The position numbers and the translations under genes are program-made. Under the pieces are notes generated by a model. It did not search any database, was not told the origin of the DNA, and was given only the letters and a program-made list of their open reading frames with translations. Positions 56,522 to 64,000 of a DNA stretch of 64,000 bases are shown one piece after another. Positions within the stretch are counted from its first letter, which is position 1; the number at the start of each line of letters is the position of its first letter. The DNA comes from Streptomyces sp. ADI95-17 (GTDB taxonomy: Bacteria; Actinomycetota; Actinomycetes; Streptomycetales; Streptomycetaceae): assembly GCF_003846175.1 (NCBI RefSeq), contig NZ_ML123054.1:45855-109854 (forward strand), in the 5' to 3' direction.

Positions 56522-57988
56522 ATGAGTGCCCTGGAACCGCGGGACGACGTCGATGTCCCGCCCCTTGCCGTGGACGACCCTGCCGCCGTCGAATCCGGAG
56601 GGGTGCTCGGGCGGAGCTATCGGGCGCTGAGCATCGGCATCGTCTCCGTCGTGTTCCTGATCGCCTTCGAGGCGACCGCCGTGGGGACCGCGATGCCGGT
56701 CGCCGCGCGGGAGCTGCACGGCATTCCCTTGTACGCGTTCGCGTTCTCCGCGTACTTCACGACCAGCCTCTTCGCCATGGTGCTCTCCGGGCAGTGGGCG
56801 GACCGGCGCGGTCCGCTGGGGCCGCTCGCCGCCGGGATCAGCGCGTTCGCGGCGGGGCTGCTGCTCTGCGGTACCGCCGGGAGCATGTGGGTCTTCGTCG
56901 CGGGGCGGGCCGTGCAGGGGCTCGGCGGCGGGCTGGTGATCGTGGCGTTGTACGTGGTGATCAGCCGGGCCTACCCGAAGCGGCTGCAGCCGTCGATCCT
57001 GGCCGCGTTCGCCGCGAGCTGGGTGATCCCCTCGGTCGTCGGGCCGCTCGCCGCCGGGAGTGTGACCGAGCACCTGGGGTGGCGCTGGGTCTTCGTCGGC
57101 ATCCCGGTCCTCGTGGTGTTCCCGCTGGCGCTCGCGCTGCCCGCGATCCGGCGGCGGGCGTCGGGGCCGGCCGATCCGGCGGCGCCCGTCGAGCCGTACG
57201 ACCGGCGGCGCATCATGCTCGCGCTCGGGATCTCGCTGGGCGCGGCGCTGCTCCAGTACGCCGGGCAGGAGCTGAACTGGTTCGCACTGCTGCCGGCCGC
57301 CGTGGGTGTCGCGCTGCTCGTGCCCGCGGTGCGGGGGCTGCTGCCGCCCGGCACCGGACGGGCGGCGCGCGGGCTGCCCTCCGTGGTGCTGCTGCGTGGT
57401 GTGGCGGCCGGGTCGTTCATCGCCGCCGAGTCGTTCGTGCCGCTGATGCTGGTCACCCAGCGCGGGCTCAGTCCGACGATGGCCGGGTTCTCGCTCGCGG
57501 CCGGCGGCGGGACCTGGGCGCTCGGTTCGTACGTACAGTCCCGGCCGCGCCTGGAGCCGTACCGGGAGCGCCTGATGGTGGGCGGCATGGTGCTGGTCGC
57601 CGCCGCGATCGCGGCCGCGCCCTCCGTGCTGATCGACTCGGTGCCGGTCTGGACCGTCGCCGTGGCCTGGGCCTTCGGGTGTTTCGGCATGGGCATGGTG
57701 ATCGCATCGACGAGCGTGCTGCTGCTGAAGCTGTCGGCGCCGGAGGAGGCGGGGGCGAACTCGGCCGCCCTCCAGATCTCCGACGGGCTCTCGAACGTAC
57801 TGCTGCTCGCCGGGGGCGGAGCGGCCTTCGCAGCGCTGGGCGGCGGGGCGGTGGGTGCCGTGCACGGGGCGGCGGAGGCGGGGGCCGACGGGTCTCATCC
57901 GGGGGCGTTCATGGTGGTCTTCCTGCCGATGGCGGGGGTGGCGCTGGTGGGGGCGTGGGTGGCGGGACGGGTGCGGGCAAACGCGTAG
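56522..57988 (+). CDS. MFS transporter, DHA2-like exporter
   Basis: This 488-residue membrane protein has about 13-14 hydrophobic segments. It has the first-helix block IVSVVFLIAFEATAVGTAMP, the loop GQWADRRGP between helices 2 and 3, and the antiporter-type motif C stretch AASWVIPSVVGPLAAG. These mark a drug-exporter class, most like the DHA2 group. Substrate is unknown. ATG 56522. The stop codon lies inside the operator repeats of the next gene pair. Confidence 0.9.
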   Translation: MSALEPRDDVDVPPLAVDDPAAVESGGVLGRSYRALSIGIVSVVFLIAFEATAVGTAMPVAARELHGIPLYAFAFSAYFTTSLFAMVLSGQWADRRGPLGPLAAGISAFAAGLLLCGTAGSMWVFVAGRAVQGLGGGLVIVALYVVISRAYPKRLQPSILAAFAASWVIPSVVGPLAAGSVTEHLGWRWVFVGIPVLVVFPLALALPAIRRRASGPADPAAPVEPYDRRRIMLALGISLGAALLQYAGQELNWFALLPAAVGVALLVPAVRGLLPPGTGRAARGLPSVVLLRGVAAGSFIAAESFVPLMLVTQRGLSPTMAGFSLAAGGGTWALGSYVQSRPRLEPYRERLMVGGMVLVAAAIAAAPSVLIDSVPVWTVAVAWAFGCFGMGMVIASTSVLLLKLSAPEEAGANSAALQISDGLSNVLLLAGGGAAFAALGGGAVGAVHGAAEAGADGSHPGAFMVVFLPMAGVALVGAWVAGRVRANA

Positions 57989-58012
57989 TACTGCGTAGTA
58001 CCGCGTAGTACC
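57983..58012. promoter_or_regulatory. Three 10-base operator repeats of the toxin-antitoxin pair
   Basis: GCGTAGTACT, GCGTAGTACC and GCGTAGTACC follow each other without gap, exactly one helical turn apart, just before the antitoxin start. Ribbon-helix-helix antitoxins bind such arrays cooperatively and repress their own operon. The array overlaps the stop codon of the MFS gene. Confidence 0.7.
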
Positions 58013-58020
58013 ATCGGTTC

Positions 58021-58218
58021 ATGGCTGGTCTGAATCTGCGGTTTACCGAAGAAGAGCTGGATGCCTTGCGTGCGCGTGCCGAGGCGGAGGGGCGGAGCAT
58101 GCAGTCCTTCGCCCACGATGCGGTGATCACCGCCATAAACGAACACTCACGTCTCTTCAACGAGGCGGCGGAGCATGTGTTGAAGGCGAGCGAGGAGCTC
58201 AACCGGAGGCTCGCCTGA
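58021..58218 (+). CDS. Ribbon-helix-helix antitoxin
   Basis: This 65-residue protein opens with the strand GLNLRFTEEELDALRARAEA, then helices that end SFAHDAVITAINEH, the pattern of Arc/CopG-type DNA-binding antitoxins. The C-terminal helix (LFNEAAEHVLKASEELNRRL) would wrap the toxin. It overlaps the toxin gene by one base (TGATG), so translation is coupled. It probably represses through the repeats at 57983-58012. Confidence 0.85.
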   Translation: MAGLNLRFTEEELDALRARAEAEGRSMQSFAHDAVITAINEHSRLFNEAAEHVLKASEELNRRLA

Positions 58219-58586
58219 TGCAGTACCTGACCATGCCCGAGCTGCTCAACCTGGCAGGGCGCCTCGGCGCGGCGGAGGTGCGTGACTACGGCCTGCTCGA
58301 CTCGGCGCTGGCCCGCCCGCAGTCGAGCGTGTTCGGTCAGGACGCCTATCCGGACGTTTGGCAGAAGGCTGCCGCATTGATGGAGTCACTGGCCCGCAAC
58401 CACGCGCTCGTCGATGGGAACAAGCGCATCGCCTGGTACGCGACCTGGGTCTTCCTGCACATGAACGGACACCCGCTGGACGCCGGCTTCGATGTGGATG
58501 AGGCCGAGCAATTCGTGCTGGACGTCTGCCAGGGGGCACTGGACATGCCCAAGATCTCGGAGCAACTGCCCAGGTTCGCCAAGTAG
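58218..58586 (+). CDS. Doc-type toxin (Fic family)
   Basis: This 122-residue protein has the Fic-type active-site motif HALVDGNKRIAW near residues 62-73. Doc proteins phosphorylate elongation factor EF-Tu and stop translation. The motif here (HxxxDGNKR) has the Doc-like form, and its length is typical. The start MQYLTMPELLNLAGRLG fits the family. It pairs with the RHH antitoxin; classical Doc pairs with Phd instead, but RHH partners are also known. Confidence 0.9.
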   Translation: MQYLTMPELLNLAGRLGAAEVRDYGLLDSALARPQSSVFGQDAYPDVWQKAAALMESLARNHALVDGNKRIAWYATWVFLHMNGHPLDAGFDVDEAEQFVLDVCQGALDMPKISEQLPRFAK

Positions 58587-58750
58587 CGAGCCCTCTGTGA
58601 AGCGGGTCTCAGAGGCGCCGAACCACGGCTGGTTCGTACGGGGTTCCACCCTGCCCCCCGGTAAGGTGGCCCGGTTGTCGTATCGCGGGCGGGTCCGTTC
58701 CGGCCCGCGGGACAGCGCCCCACGTACCCGAGAGACCCGAACCGGAGACC

Positions 58751-60532
58751 GTGACTACTACCGCCTCCCACCACCTCTCACCCGCCTTCCCCGGCCGCGC
58801 CCCCTGGGGCACGGCCGGCAAGCTGCGAGCCTGGCAGCAGGGCGCCATGGAGAAGTACATCCAGGAGCAGCCGCGCGACTTCCTCGCGGTCGCCACCCCC
58901 GGCGCGGGGAAGACCACCTTCGCGCTGACCCTCGCGTCATGGCTGCTGCACCACCACGTCGTGCAGCAGATCACCGTCGTCGCGCCGACCGAGCACCTGA
59001 AGAAGCAGTGGGCCGAGGCAGCGGCCCGGATAGGGATCAAGCTCGACCCCGACTACAGCGCGGGCCCGCTCAGCAAGGAGTACGACGGAGTCGCGGTCAC
59101 CTACGCGGGTGTCGGCGTCCGGCCGATGCTGCACCGCAACCGCTGCGAGCAGCGCAAGACCCTGGTGATCCTCGACGAGATCCACCACGCAGGTGACTCG
59201 AAGTCCTGGGGCGAGGCGTGCCAGGAGGCGTTCGACCCGGCCACCCGGCGGCTCGCGCTCACCGGTACGCCGTTCCGGTCGGACACCAACCCGATCCCCT
59301 TCGTCGTCTACGAGGAGGGCAACGACGGCATCCGGCGTTCCTCGGCCGACTACACCTACGGCTACGGCAACGCGCTCGCCGACGGCGTCGTCCGGCCCGT
59401 GATCTTCCTCAGCTACAGCGGCAACATGCGCTGGCGCACCAAGGCCGGCGACGAGATCGCCGCCCGGCTCGGCGAGCCGATGACCAAGGACGCCATCGGG
59501 CAGGCCTGGCGCACCGCGCTGTCGCCCACCGGCGAGTGGATCCCCAATGTGCTGAGCGCCGCCGACAAGCGGCTGACCGAGGTCCGCAAGGGGATCCCGG
59601 ACGCGGGCGGGCTGGTCATCGCCACCGACCAGGAATCGGCGCGCGAGTACGCCAAGATCCTCAAGCGGGTCACCGGCGAGAAGGCCACCGTGGTCCTCTC
59701 CGACGAGAAGGCCGCCTCGAAGAAGATCGACCAGTTCAGCGAGGACGACTCCCGCTGGATGGTCGCGGTCCGCATGGTGTCGGAGGGCGTCGACGTGCCG
59801 CGCCTGGCCGTCGGCGTGTACGCCACCACCATCTCCACGCCGCTCTTCTTCGCGCAGGCCGTCGGGCGTTTCGTGCGTTCGCGCAGGCGCGGCGAGACCG
59901 CTTCGGTCTTCGTACCGACCATTCCGATGCTGCTCGACTTCGCCAACGAGATGGAGGTCGAACGGGACCACGTCCTCGACAAGCCCAAGAAGGGCAGCGA
60001 CGAGGAGAACCCGTTCGCGGAGGAGGACAAGCTCCTCGCCGACGCCGAGAAGCTGGAGGACGAGGAGACCGAGGAGCAGCTGCCCTTCGAGGCCCTCGAA
60101 TCGGACGCGGTCTTCGACCGGGTGCTGTACGACGGTGCCGAATTCGGCATGCAGGCGCACCCCGGCAGCGAGGAGGAGCAGGACTACCTGGGGATTCCGG
60201 GGCTGCTCGAACCCGACCAGGTGCAGCTGCTGCTCCAGAAGCGCCAGTCCCGGCAGATCGCGCACAGCCGCCAGAGGCCGGCCGAGGAGGCCGACCTGCT
60301 GGAGAAGCCGGCCGACGCGCGTCCGGTGGTCACGCACAAGCAGCTGCTCGGGCTGCGCAAGCAGCTCAACACGATGGTCTCGGCCTACACGCACCAGAGC
60401 GGCAAGCCGCACGGAGTGATCCACACCGAGCTGCGACGGGTGTGCGGCGGCCCGCCGAGCGCGGAGGCCACGGCCGGGCAGATCCAGCAGCGGATCAAGA
60501 AGGTCCAGGAGTGGGCCACCCGCATGACGTGA
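58751..60532 (+). CDS. DEAD/DEAH-box helicase
   Basis: This 593-residue superfamily-2 ATPase has a Q/W-rich start (LRAWQQGAMEKYI), Walker A VATPGAGKTTFAL, motif II ILDEIHHAGD, motif III LALTGTPFRSD, and the C-terminal RecA domain with VRMVSEGVDVPRLAVG and QAVGRFVRSRR. An acidic linker and a Gln/Arg-rich end follow. It resembles the XPB/RAD25-like repair helicases of actinobacteria. GTG 58751. It is not in an obvious operon. Substrate (DNA or RNA) is unknown. Confidence 0.9.
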   Translation: MTTTASHHLSPAFPGRAPWGTAGKLRAWQQGAMEKYIQEQPRDFLAVATPGAGKTTFALTLASWLLHHHVVQQITVVAPTEHLKKQWAEAAARIGIKLDPDYSAGPLSKEYDGVAVTYAGVGVRPMLHRNRCEQRKTLVILDEIHHAGDSKSWGEACQEAFDPATRRLALTGTPFRSDTNPIPFVVYEEGNDGIRRSSADYTYGYGNALADGVVRPVIFLSYSGNMRWRTKAGDEIAARLGEPMTKDAIGQAWRTALSPTGEWIPNVLSAADKRLTEVRKGIPDAGGLVIATDQESAREYAKILKRVTGEKATVVLSDEKAASKKIDQFSEDDSRWMVAVRMVSEGVDVPRLAVGVYATTISTPLFFAQAVGRFVRSRRRGETASVFVPTIPMLLDFANEMEVERDHVLDKPKKGSDEENPFAEEDKLLADAEKLEDEETEEQLPFEALESDAVFDRVLYDGAEFGMQAHPGSEEEQDYLGIPGLLEPDQVQLLLQKRQSRQIAHSRQRPAEEADLLEKPADARPVVTHKQLLGLRKQLNTMVSAYTHQSGKPHGVIHTELRRVCGGPPSAEATAGQIQQRIKKVQEWATRMT

Positions 60533-60552
60533 GCGGGTGGGGGACGTGCGTG

Positions 60553-60596
60553 CGCCGGCCCGGAGCGGGGACAGTGGTCCTCGCCCCGGGCCGGCG
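60553..60596 (+). terminator. Terminator-like hairpin after the helicase gene
   Basis: CGCCGGCCCGG (60553-60563) pairs with CCGGGCCGGCG (60586-60596), with extra pairing inside. It lies 20 bases after the stop, without a T tract. Confidence 0.55.
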
Positions 60597-60598
60597 TC

Positions 60599-60657
60599 GT
60601 GCGTGCGGATGGGGGTGGTGCGGCTGGCGTGCGTGCGGATGAGGGCGGTGCGGTTAG
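60599..60657. repeat. 30-base direct repeat after the helicase gene
   Basis: Units at 60599-60627 and 60629-60657 share GTGCGTGCGGATG and GGTGCGG with four differences. They lie between the helicase terminator and the convergent secreted-protein gene. Confidence 0.7.
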
Positions 60658-60673
60658 GAGGCGGGTGGTGCGG

Positions 60674-61204
60674 TCACCAGACGAACGGGGCGGACTGGTT
60701 GGCCGTGGCTACGCACGGGACCGTGGCCGACGTCGGGGACGAGGCCACGATCTGCAGTGACCAGTTGGTGGCGCTCGGCGGGGAGGCCAGCACCACGGAA
60801 TTCGTGCTGTCCCCCGCGGCCAGGGTGCCGGAGGTGAGCTTCAGCGGGCCCAGGGTGATCGGGTTGCCGCCGCTCAGGCCGGGGTTGGTCTTCCCGGAGA
60901 ACTGCACCTGACTGGTGACGCCGCCCGAGGTCTTGGTGAGCTTGAGCGTCGTCGTGATGCTGTTCGGGTCGGCGCTGGTACCGGCCGGCATGGTGATCGC
61001 GGTGGACGTGATCTTTATGGACTTGGACGTGCCCGAGTCGGTGGCGGTCAGGGTGGCGAGACCGCTGCCCCAGGCGCCGCAGTCGTACGTGGCCGTCGCG
61101 GTGAGCGGAGTCACCGCATGGGCCGCCGGGGCCAGGGCAAGTGCGCCGGCCACGGAACAGGCCGCGGCCAGCACCAGGGGGATGTGTCTTCGATTCGACG
61201 ACAT
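60674..61204 (-). CDS. Small secreted beta-rich protein
   Basis: This 176-residue exported protein has signal peptide MSSNRRHIPLVLAAACSVAG and cleavage near AHA. The mature part is Thr/Ser-rich with short strands (ATATYDCGAWGSGLATLTA, KSIKITSTAITMPAG) and one disulfide-capable Cys pair. It resembles a single Ig-like beta sandwich. No anchor is seen. The start at 61204 has GGAG upstream; a longer frame to 61246 is possible. It is divergent from a second secreted gene. Confidence 0.8.
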   Translation of the reverse strand: MSSNRRHIPLVLAAACSVAGALALAPAAHAVTPLTATATYDCGAWGSGLATLTATDSGTSKSIKITSTAITMPAGTSADPNSITTTLKLTKTSGGVTSQVQFSGKTNPGLSGGNPITLGPLKLTSGTLAAGDSTNSVVLASPPSATNWSLQIVASSPTSATVPCVATANQSAPFVW

Positions 61205-61316
61205 GACGGGGGGAACTCCTTCCGGTTCTGAATTCCGCAGATTCACCGAAGAACTGAAGAAGTGGATCTGCGTGCCGGGCCCGGCATGTCGGGTGCAGTG
61301 AAACTGTGACCTTCAC

Positions 61317-61412
61317 AGAAGTCAAGAGATGCCAACATGCGCTCTTGAAATTCCCGCGGAAATGCTTTTCGGGCATTTCAGATAAGGATCATCCGGTTCT
61401 CTCTTGACTTCT
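61317..61412. promoter_or_regulatory. 13-base inverted repeat spanning a divergent promoter region
   Basis: AGAAGTCAAGAGA (61317-61329) and TCTCTTGACTTCT (61400-61412) are exact inverted copies 70 bases apart. A second pair, GAAATGC (61359-61365) and GCATTTC (61373-61379), lies between them. The outer right arm contains TTGACT. The sequence is A+T-rich for this genome. It could bind a regulator at two sites and control both divergent secreted-protein genes. Confidence 0.55.
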
Positions 61413-61465
61413 CCGCACGTGACCTCCTCAATGTGCGCAATCAATGGGCCATGGAGGGGTGTCTG

Positions 61466-63118
61466 GTGATACGACGACGAAGACCCGGCGTGACCGGTCT
61501 GCTCGCTGCCTGCCTCGTGATGTCGCTGAGCTGCGCCGGGGCCACCGCCCAGGCCGCACCGCAGGACGCGGCGGCGGCCGGGCGGCAGGCGGCCGGTGCG
61601 GTCACCCCGTCCGTCCACTGCGTGCTGCCCGCGGGGCAGGGGGAGGCGACCGGGCCGCAGGAGATGACCGTCGAACTGTCGCCCGCGGTCGTCGCCCCGG
61701 GTGGCAAGGTGCACGCCAAGGTCACGCTGGGGCCGTCCCCCGCCACCAGCGCGCTGGCGCTGGAGGACGTGCCGACCATCCCCAGCCTCGATCTCGCGAT
61801 GTCGGGCGGGGCGACCGGCACCGTCACCGTGCGGGGTGCCGAGTTCACGATGGACATCCCGGCCGGGAAGCCCATCGAACTCCCGCCGTACGAAGGGGAC
61901 TTCCTGGTCCCGGCGAACGCCTCCGGGGACGTCTCGTTCGCCCCGGTCCGTACGCTGACGCAGACCAAGGTGCTCGGCTCCGTCTTCGAGACGCCCTGCG
62001 ACGTCGTGGGCGGCGGCGGCAGCGTCGGCAGTGTCACGGTGGAGGGGGCCGGCTCCGAGCCCCCCACGCTGACCGCTCCCGTCGATCCGGTACGTCCCAA
62101 CACCGCGGTGGCGCTGGGCGGTTCGGGGTGGACGCCGGGCGGGGCGCCCGTGCCCTCGCTCTGTGCGGTGGGCGGTGGCGGCTGCGATCCGCTGAAGTTC
62201 AGGAGCCACACGCTCACCATCGGCGGTGACGGCACGCTGGCCGGCACGGCCACCCTCGCGGAGGCCGGCGCGGTGCCGGACGGCGCGTACGAAGTGAAGG
62301 TCAACGACGGTACGAAGGAGGCAACCGCCCCCCTCACCGTCCGGGCCGTCGCGGCCGGCGACCGTGAGATCGCGCTGTCGCGCAGCAGCGGACCCGTCGG
62401 CAGTGTCATCACGGTCAGCGGCAAGAACTACAACCCGGACCGCTGGATCAACGTCATCGGCCTCGACGCCTCGGGCACCGGGCTCGACGACAGCGCGGTC
62501 TACGTCAAGAGCGGCTCGGACGGCACGTTCACCGTCGAGTTCACCGTCATCTCCGACGCCGTCGTCGCGGTCCAGGCGGACGAGGGCAACGATCCGGCGA
62601 CCGTGCGGACCGCGCCGTTCACCGTCTCCGACGGCGGGGGAGGGGACGGCGGCAGCGCCGACCAGCGGCTGAGCACCTCGGTCAGGGCCGGGACGCTGTC
62701 CATGGTCCAGGACGGTGACACCGTCGACTTCGGTACGACGGTGCTGGGCACCGGCAGCGGTGTGCAGCGCTCCCGGCTCAACCGGGTCGAGGTGGAGGAC
62801 GGCCGCGGTGTGAACAGCGGCTGGTCGCTCACCGCCACGCTCTCCGGCTTCACCGCCTCCGGCGGCGGCACCATCCCGGCCGACGCCGTCCGGTGGACGC
62901 CCAGGTGCACGGCGCAGAACGGCAGCGTGGGGGCGCCGGTGGCCGGTTCGCCCGCCGCGCTCGGGAGCGGGGCGGCGAGCCTCTGCCGGATGGATCCGGA
63001 CGGCTCCCGCCCGTTCACCGGCGGCCGGTTCGACGCCGACGCCGATCTGACCCTCACCGTCCCCGGCTTCACGCCGCCCGGAGATTACAGCGCCACTCTC
63101 ACCCTCACTCTTCTCTGA
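61466..63118 (+). CDS. Secreted multi-domain surface protein with a C-terminal WxL-like domain
   Basis: This exported protein of about 550 residues has a signal peptide ending near AQA and no membrane anchor. Three parts can be seen. An N-terminal domain (about 45-205) contains SVHCVLPAGQGEATGPQ and a PYEGDFLVPANASG strand. The middle has Ig-like beta domains with LSRSSGPVGSVITVSGKNY. The C-terminal domain has VDFGTTVLGTG, GWSLTATLSGF and a final TPGDYSATL-like strand (here TPPGDYSATLTLTLL), close to the WxL cell-wall-binding domain of Firmicutes. GTG 61466 follows GGAGGGG. Its N-terminal domain is shared with the next gene. Confidence 0.8.
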   Translation: MIRRRRPGVTGLLAACLVMSLSCAGATAQAAPQDAAAAGRQAAGAVTPSVHCVLPAGQGEATGPQEMTVELSPAVVAPGGKVHAKVTLGPSPATSALALEDVPTIPSLDLAMSGGATGTVTVRGAEFTMDIPAGKPIELPPYEGDFLVPANASGDVSFAPVRTLTQTKVLGSVFETPCDVVGGGGSVGSVTVEGAGSEPPTLTAPVDPVRPNTAVALGGSGWTPGGAPVPSLCAVGGGGCDPLKFRSHTLTIGGDGTLAGTATLAEAGAVPDGAYEVKVNDGTKEATAPLTVRAVAAGDREIALSRSSGPVGSVITVSGKNYNPDRWINVIGLDASGTGLDDSAVYVKSGSDGTFTVEFTVISDAVVAVQADEGNDPATVRTAPFTVSDGGGGDGGSADQRLSTSVRAGTLSMVQDGDTVDFGTTVLGTGSGVQRSRLNRVEVEDGRGVNSGWSLTATLSGFTASGGGTIPADAVRWTPRCTAQNGSVGAPVAGSPAALGSGAASLCRMDPDGSRPFTGGRFDADADLTLTVPGFTPPGDYSATLTLTLL

Positions 63119-63191
63119 AATCTTCGTTTTCCATTCTCCATTCTCCGTTCTCGGGAGATCTTCCGGGAGCCGTGAGGGAAAGTTCCGGAGG

Positions 63192-63229
63192 CGCCCGCCC
63201 GCTCTGTATCGCATCGGAGCGGGCGGGCG
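63192..63229 (+). terminator. Hairpin between the two paralogous secreted-protein genes
   Basis: CGCCCGCCCGCTC (63192-63204) and GAGCGGGCGGGCG (63217-63229) are exact inverted repeats with a 12-base loop. No T tract follows. It may reduce read-through into the downstream paralogue. Confidence 0.6.
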
Positions 63230-63286
63230 TCGCCATTCCGCATCGGGGAATTTCCGCAGCCGACATCTCAGCCATGAAGGAGACGC

Positions 63287-64000
63287 ATGTCCGTGTCCGC
63301 CAGATCGAGAAGAACCGAACGGCCGGGAAGGGCCGGCCGGCCGAGGATGGTTCACCGAAAGCGTGCGGGGTTACGTCGTGCCGTGGCGCTCACCGCCGGG
63401 GCCGTGCTCGTCTGGACCGGCGGCACCGTCGCACTCGCGCCCGCCGCCGAGGCCGGCACCGTCACCCCGACCGTGCACTGCTCCCTGCCCGCGGGCCAGG
63501 GCGAGGCGACCGGGCCGCAGCAGATGAGCGTCGACCTCTCGCCGGCGATCGTCGACCCGGGCGGCAAGGTCCACGCCAAGGTCACCCTCGGACCGTCCCC
63601 CGCCACCAGCGGACTCAGCCTGAGCGATGTGCCCACCACCCCCAGCATCGACTTCGCGATGTCCGGCGGCGCCACCGGCACGGTCACCGTCACCGGCCCC
63701 CAGATCAACCTCGACATCCCGTCCGGCAAGCCCATCGAAATCCCGCCGTACGAAGGGGACTTCCTCATCCCCACCAATGCGAGCGGCCCGATCACCTTCA
63801 CCCCGATCCGCAATCTGACGCGTACGAAGGTGCTCGGCTCCACCTACGAGACCCCGTGCGACGTGGTGAGCGGCGGCGGCTCCATCGGCACCGTGACCGC
63901 CGAGGGCACCGCGGGGCACCCGCCCACCCTGACCGCGCCCACCACCGCCGTCCGGCCGTCCACCGCCGTCGCCCTGTCCGGCAGCCTCTGGACCGCGGGC
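63287..64000 (+). CDS. Secreted surface protein, paralogue of the upstream gene (partial)
   Basis: The gene starts at ATG 63287 (AAGGAGA upstream) and runs off the window in frame after 238 codons. An Arg-rich start is followed by a signal helix (AVALTAGAVLVWTGGTVALA). From VTPTVHCSLPAGQGEATGPQ it is closely similar to the N-terminal domain of the 61466 protein, including PYEGDFLIPTNASG. The pair therefore arose by tandem duplication. The C-terminus is unseen, so a WxL-like domain cannot be checked. Confidence 0.85.
   Translation, partial: MSVSARSRRTERPGRAGRPRMVHRKRAGLRRAVALTAGAVLVWTGGTVALAPAAEAGTVTPTVHCSLPAGQGEATGPQQMSVDLSPAIVDPGGKVHAKVTLGPSPATSGLSLSDVPTTPSIDFAMSGGATGTVTVTGPQINLDIPSGKPIEIPPYEGDFLIPTNASGPITFTPIRNLTRTKVLGSTYETPCDVVSGGGSIGTVTAEGTAGHPPTLTAPTTAVRPSTAVALSGSLWTAG

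Noticed and set aside
1..64000. Secondary-metabolite biosynthetic gene cluster
   Set aside because: No polyketide synthase, NRPS, terpene cyclase or RiPP genes are visible; the variable genes are scattered single functions.

Overview
The window is high-GC actinobacterial chromosome, almost certainly from a Streptomyces species. The evidence is the very high G+C at third codon positions, frequent GTG/TTG starts, and gene order that I recall from S. coelicolor: pkaA-pkaB-prfB, ftsE-ftsX-S41 protease-smpB-ssrA, then helD-malic enzyme-hupA-murA-yqgE, then an ABC sugar transporter with a GH20 hexosaminidase. The XRE/DUF397 pair is also typical of the genus.

Layout. 1-5185 (minus): an ABC sugar-binding lipoprotein, with the start of its next gene at the left edge, and a large FHA + FtsK/SpoIIIE-type protein. 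5718-8803: two Ser/Thr kinases divergent from the FHA protein. 8932-15854: prfB, a sortase-type LAETG repeat protein, ftsEX, an S41 peptidase, smpB and tmRNA. 16060-25439: a more variable stretch with a glycosyltransferase, VOC protein, MFS/LysR pair, HemD fused to a winged helix, DUF4259 protein, two GNATs, a CGNR protein and an ECF sigma/anti-sigma pair. 25544-33244: HelD/HelR-type helicase, a probable small RNA, malic enzyme, HU, MurA, YqgE and a DUF3039 protein. 33346-38270: a probable DasR-controlled aminosugar operon with import (binding protein and two permeases) and cytosolic hydrolysis (GH20). 38607-43887: a three-subunit molybdenum hydroxylase whose Fe-S subunit carries a roughly 485-residue disordered N-terminus.

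44022-52865 is the most accessory-looking region. It holds secreted or WXG-type proteins, a mycosin-like S8 protease and two exported proteins, and is split by decayed remnants of a transposase and a peroxiredoxin. No EccB/C/D/E core genes lie next to it, so it looks like an orphan type VII secretion substrate/protease module. 52893-55836 has an XRE/DUF397 pair with a small hypothetical gene, a P-loop kinase and a DUF1269 membrane protein. 55837-58586 has tRNA-Cys(GCA), an MFS exporter and an RHH-antitoxin/Doc-toxin pair with a three-repeat operator. 58751-60532 is a DEAD/DEAH helicase. The right end (60674-64000) holds three secreted beta-rich proteins. Two of them are paralogues, and the complete one ends in a WxL-like domain.

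How genes work together: transporter plus hexosaminidase form one catabolic unit; SmpB and tmRNA form the ribosome-rescue unit; FtsE and FtsX form a cell-wall/division complex; the sigma and anti-sigma genes overlap and act as a pair; the Doc toxin and its antitoxin overlap. All coordinates and motifs were read by eye. No database search was run, so family names rest on recognised motifs and remembered synteny.
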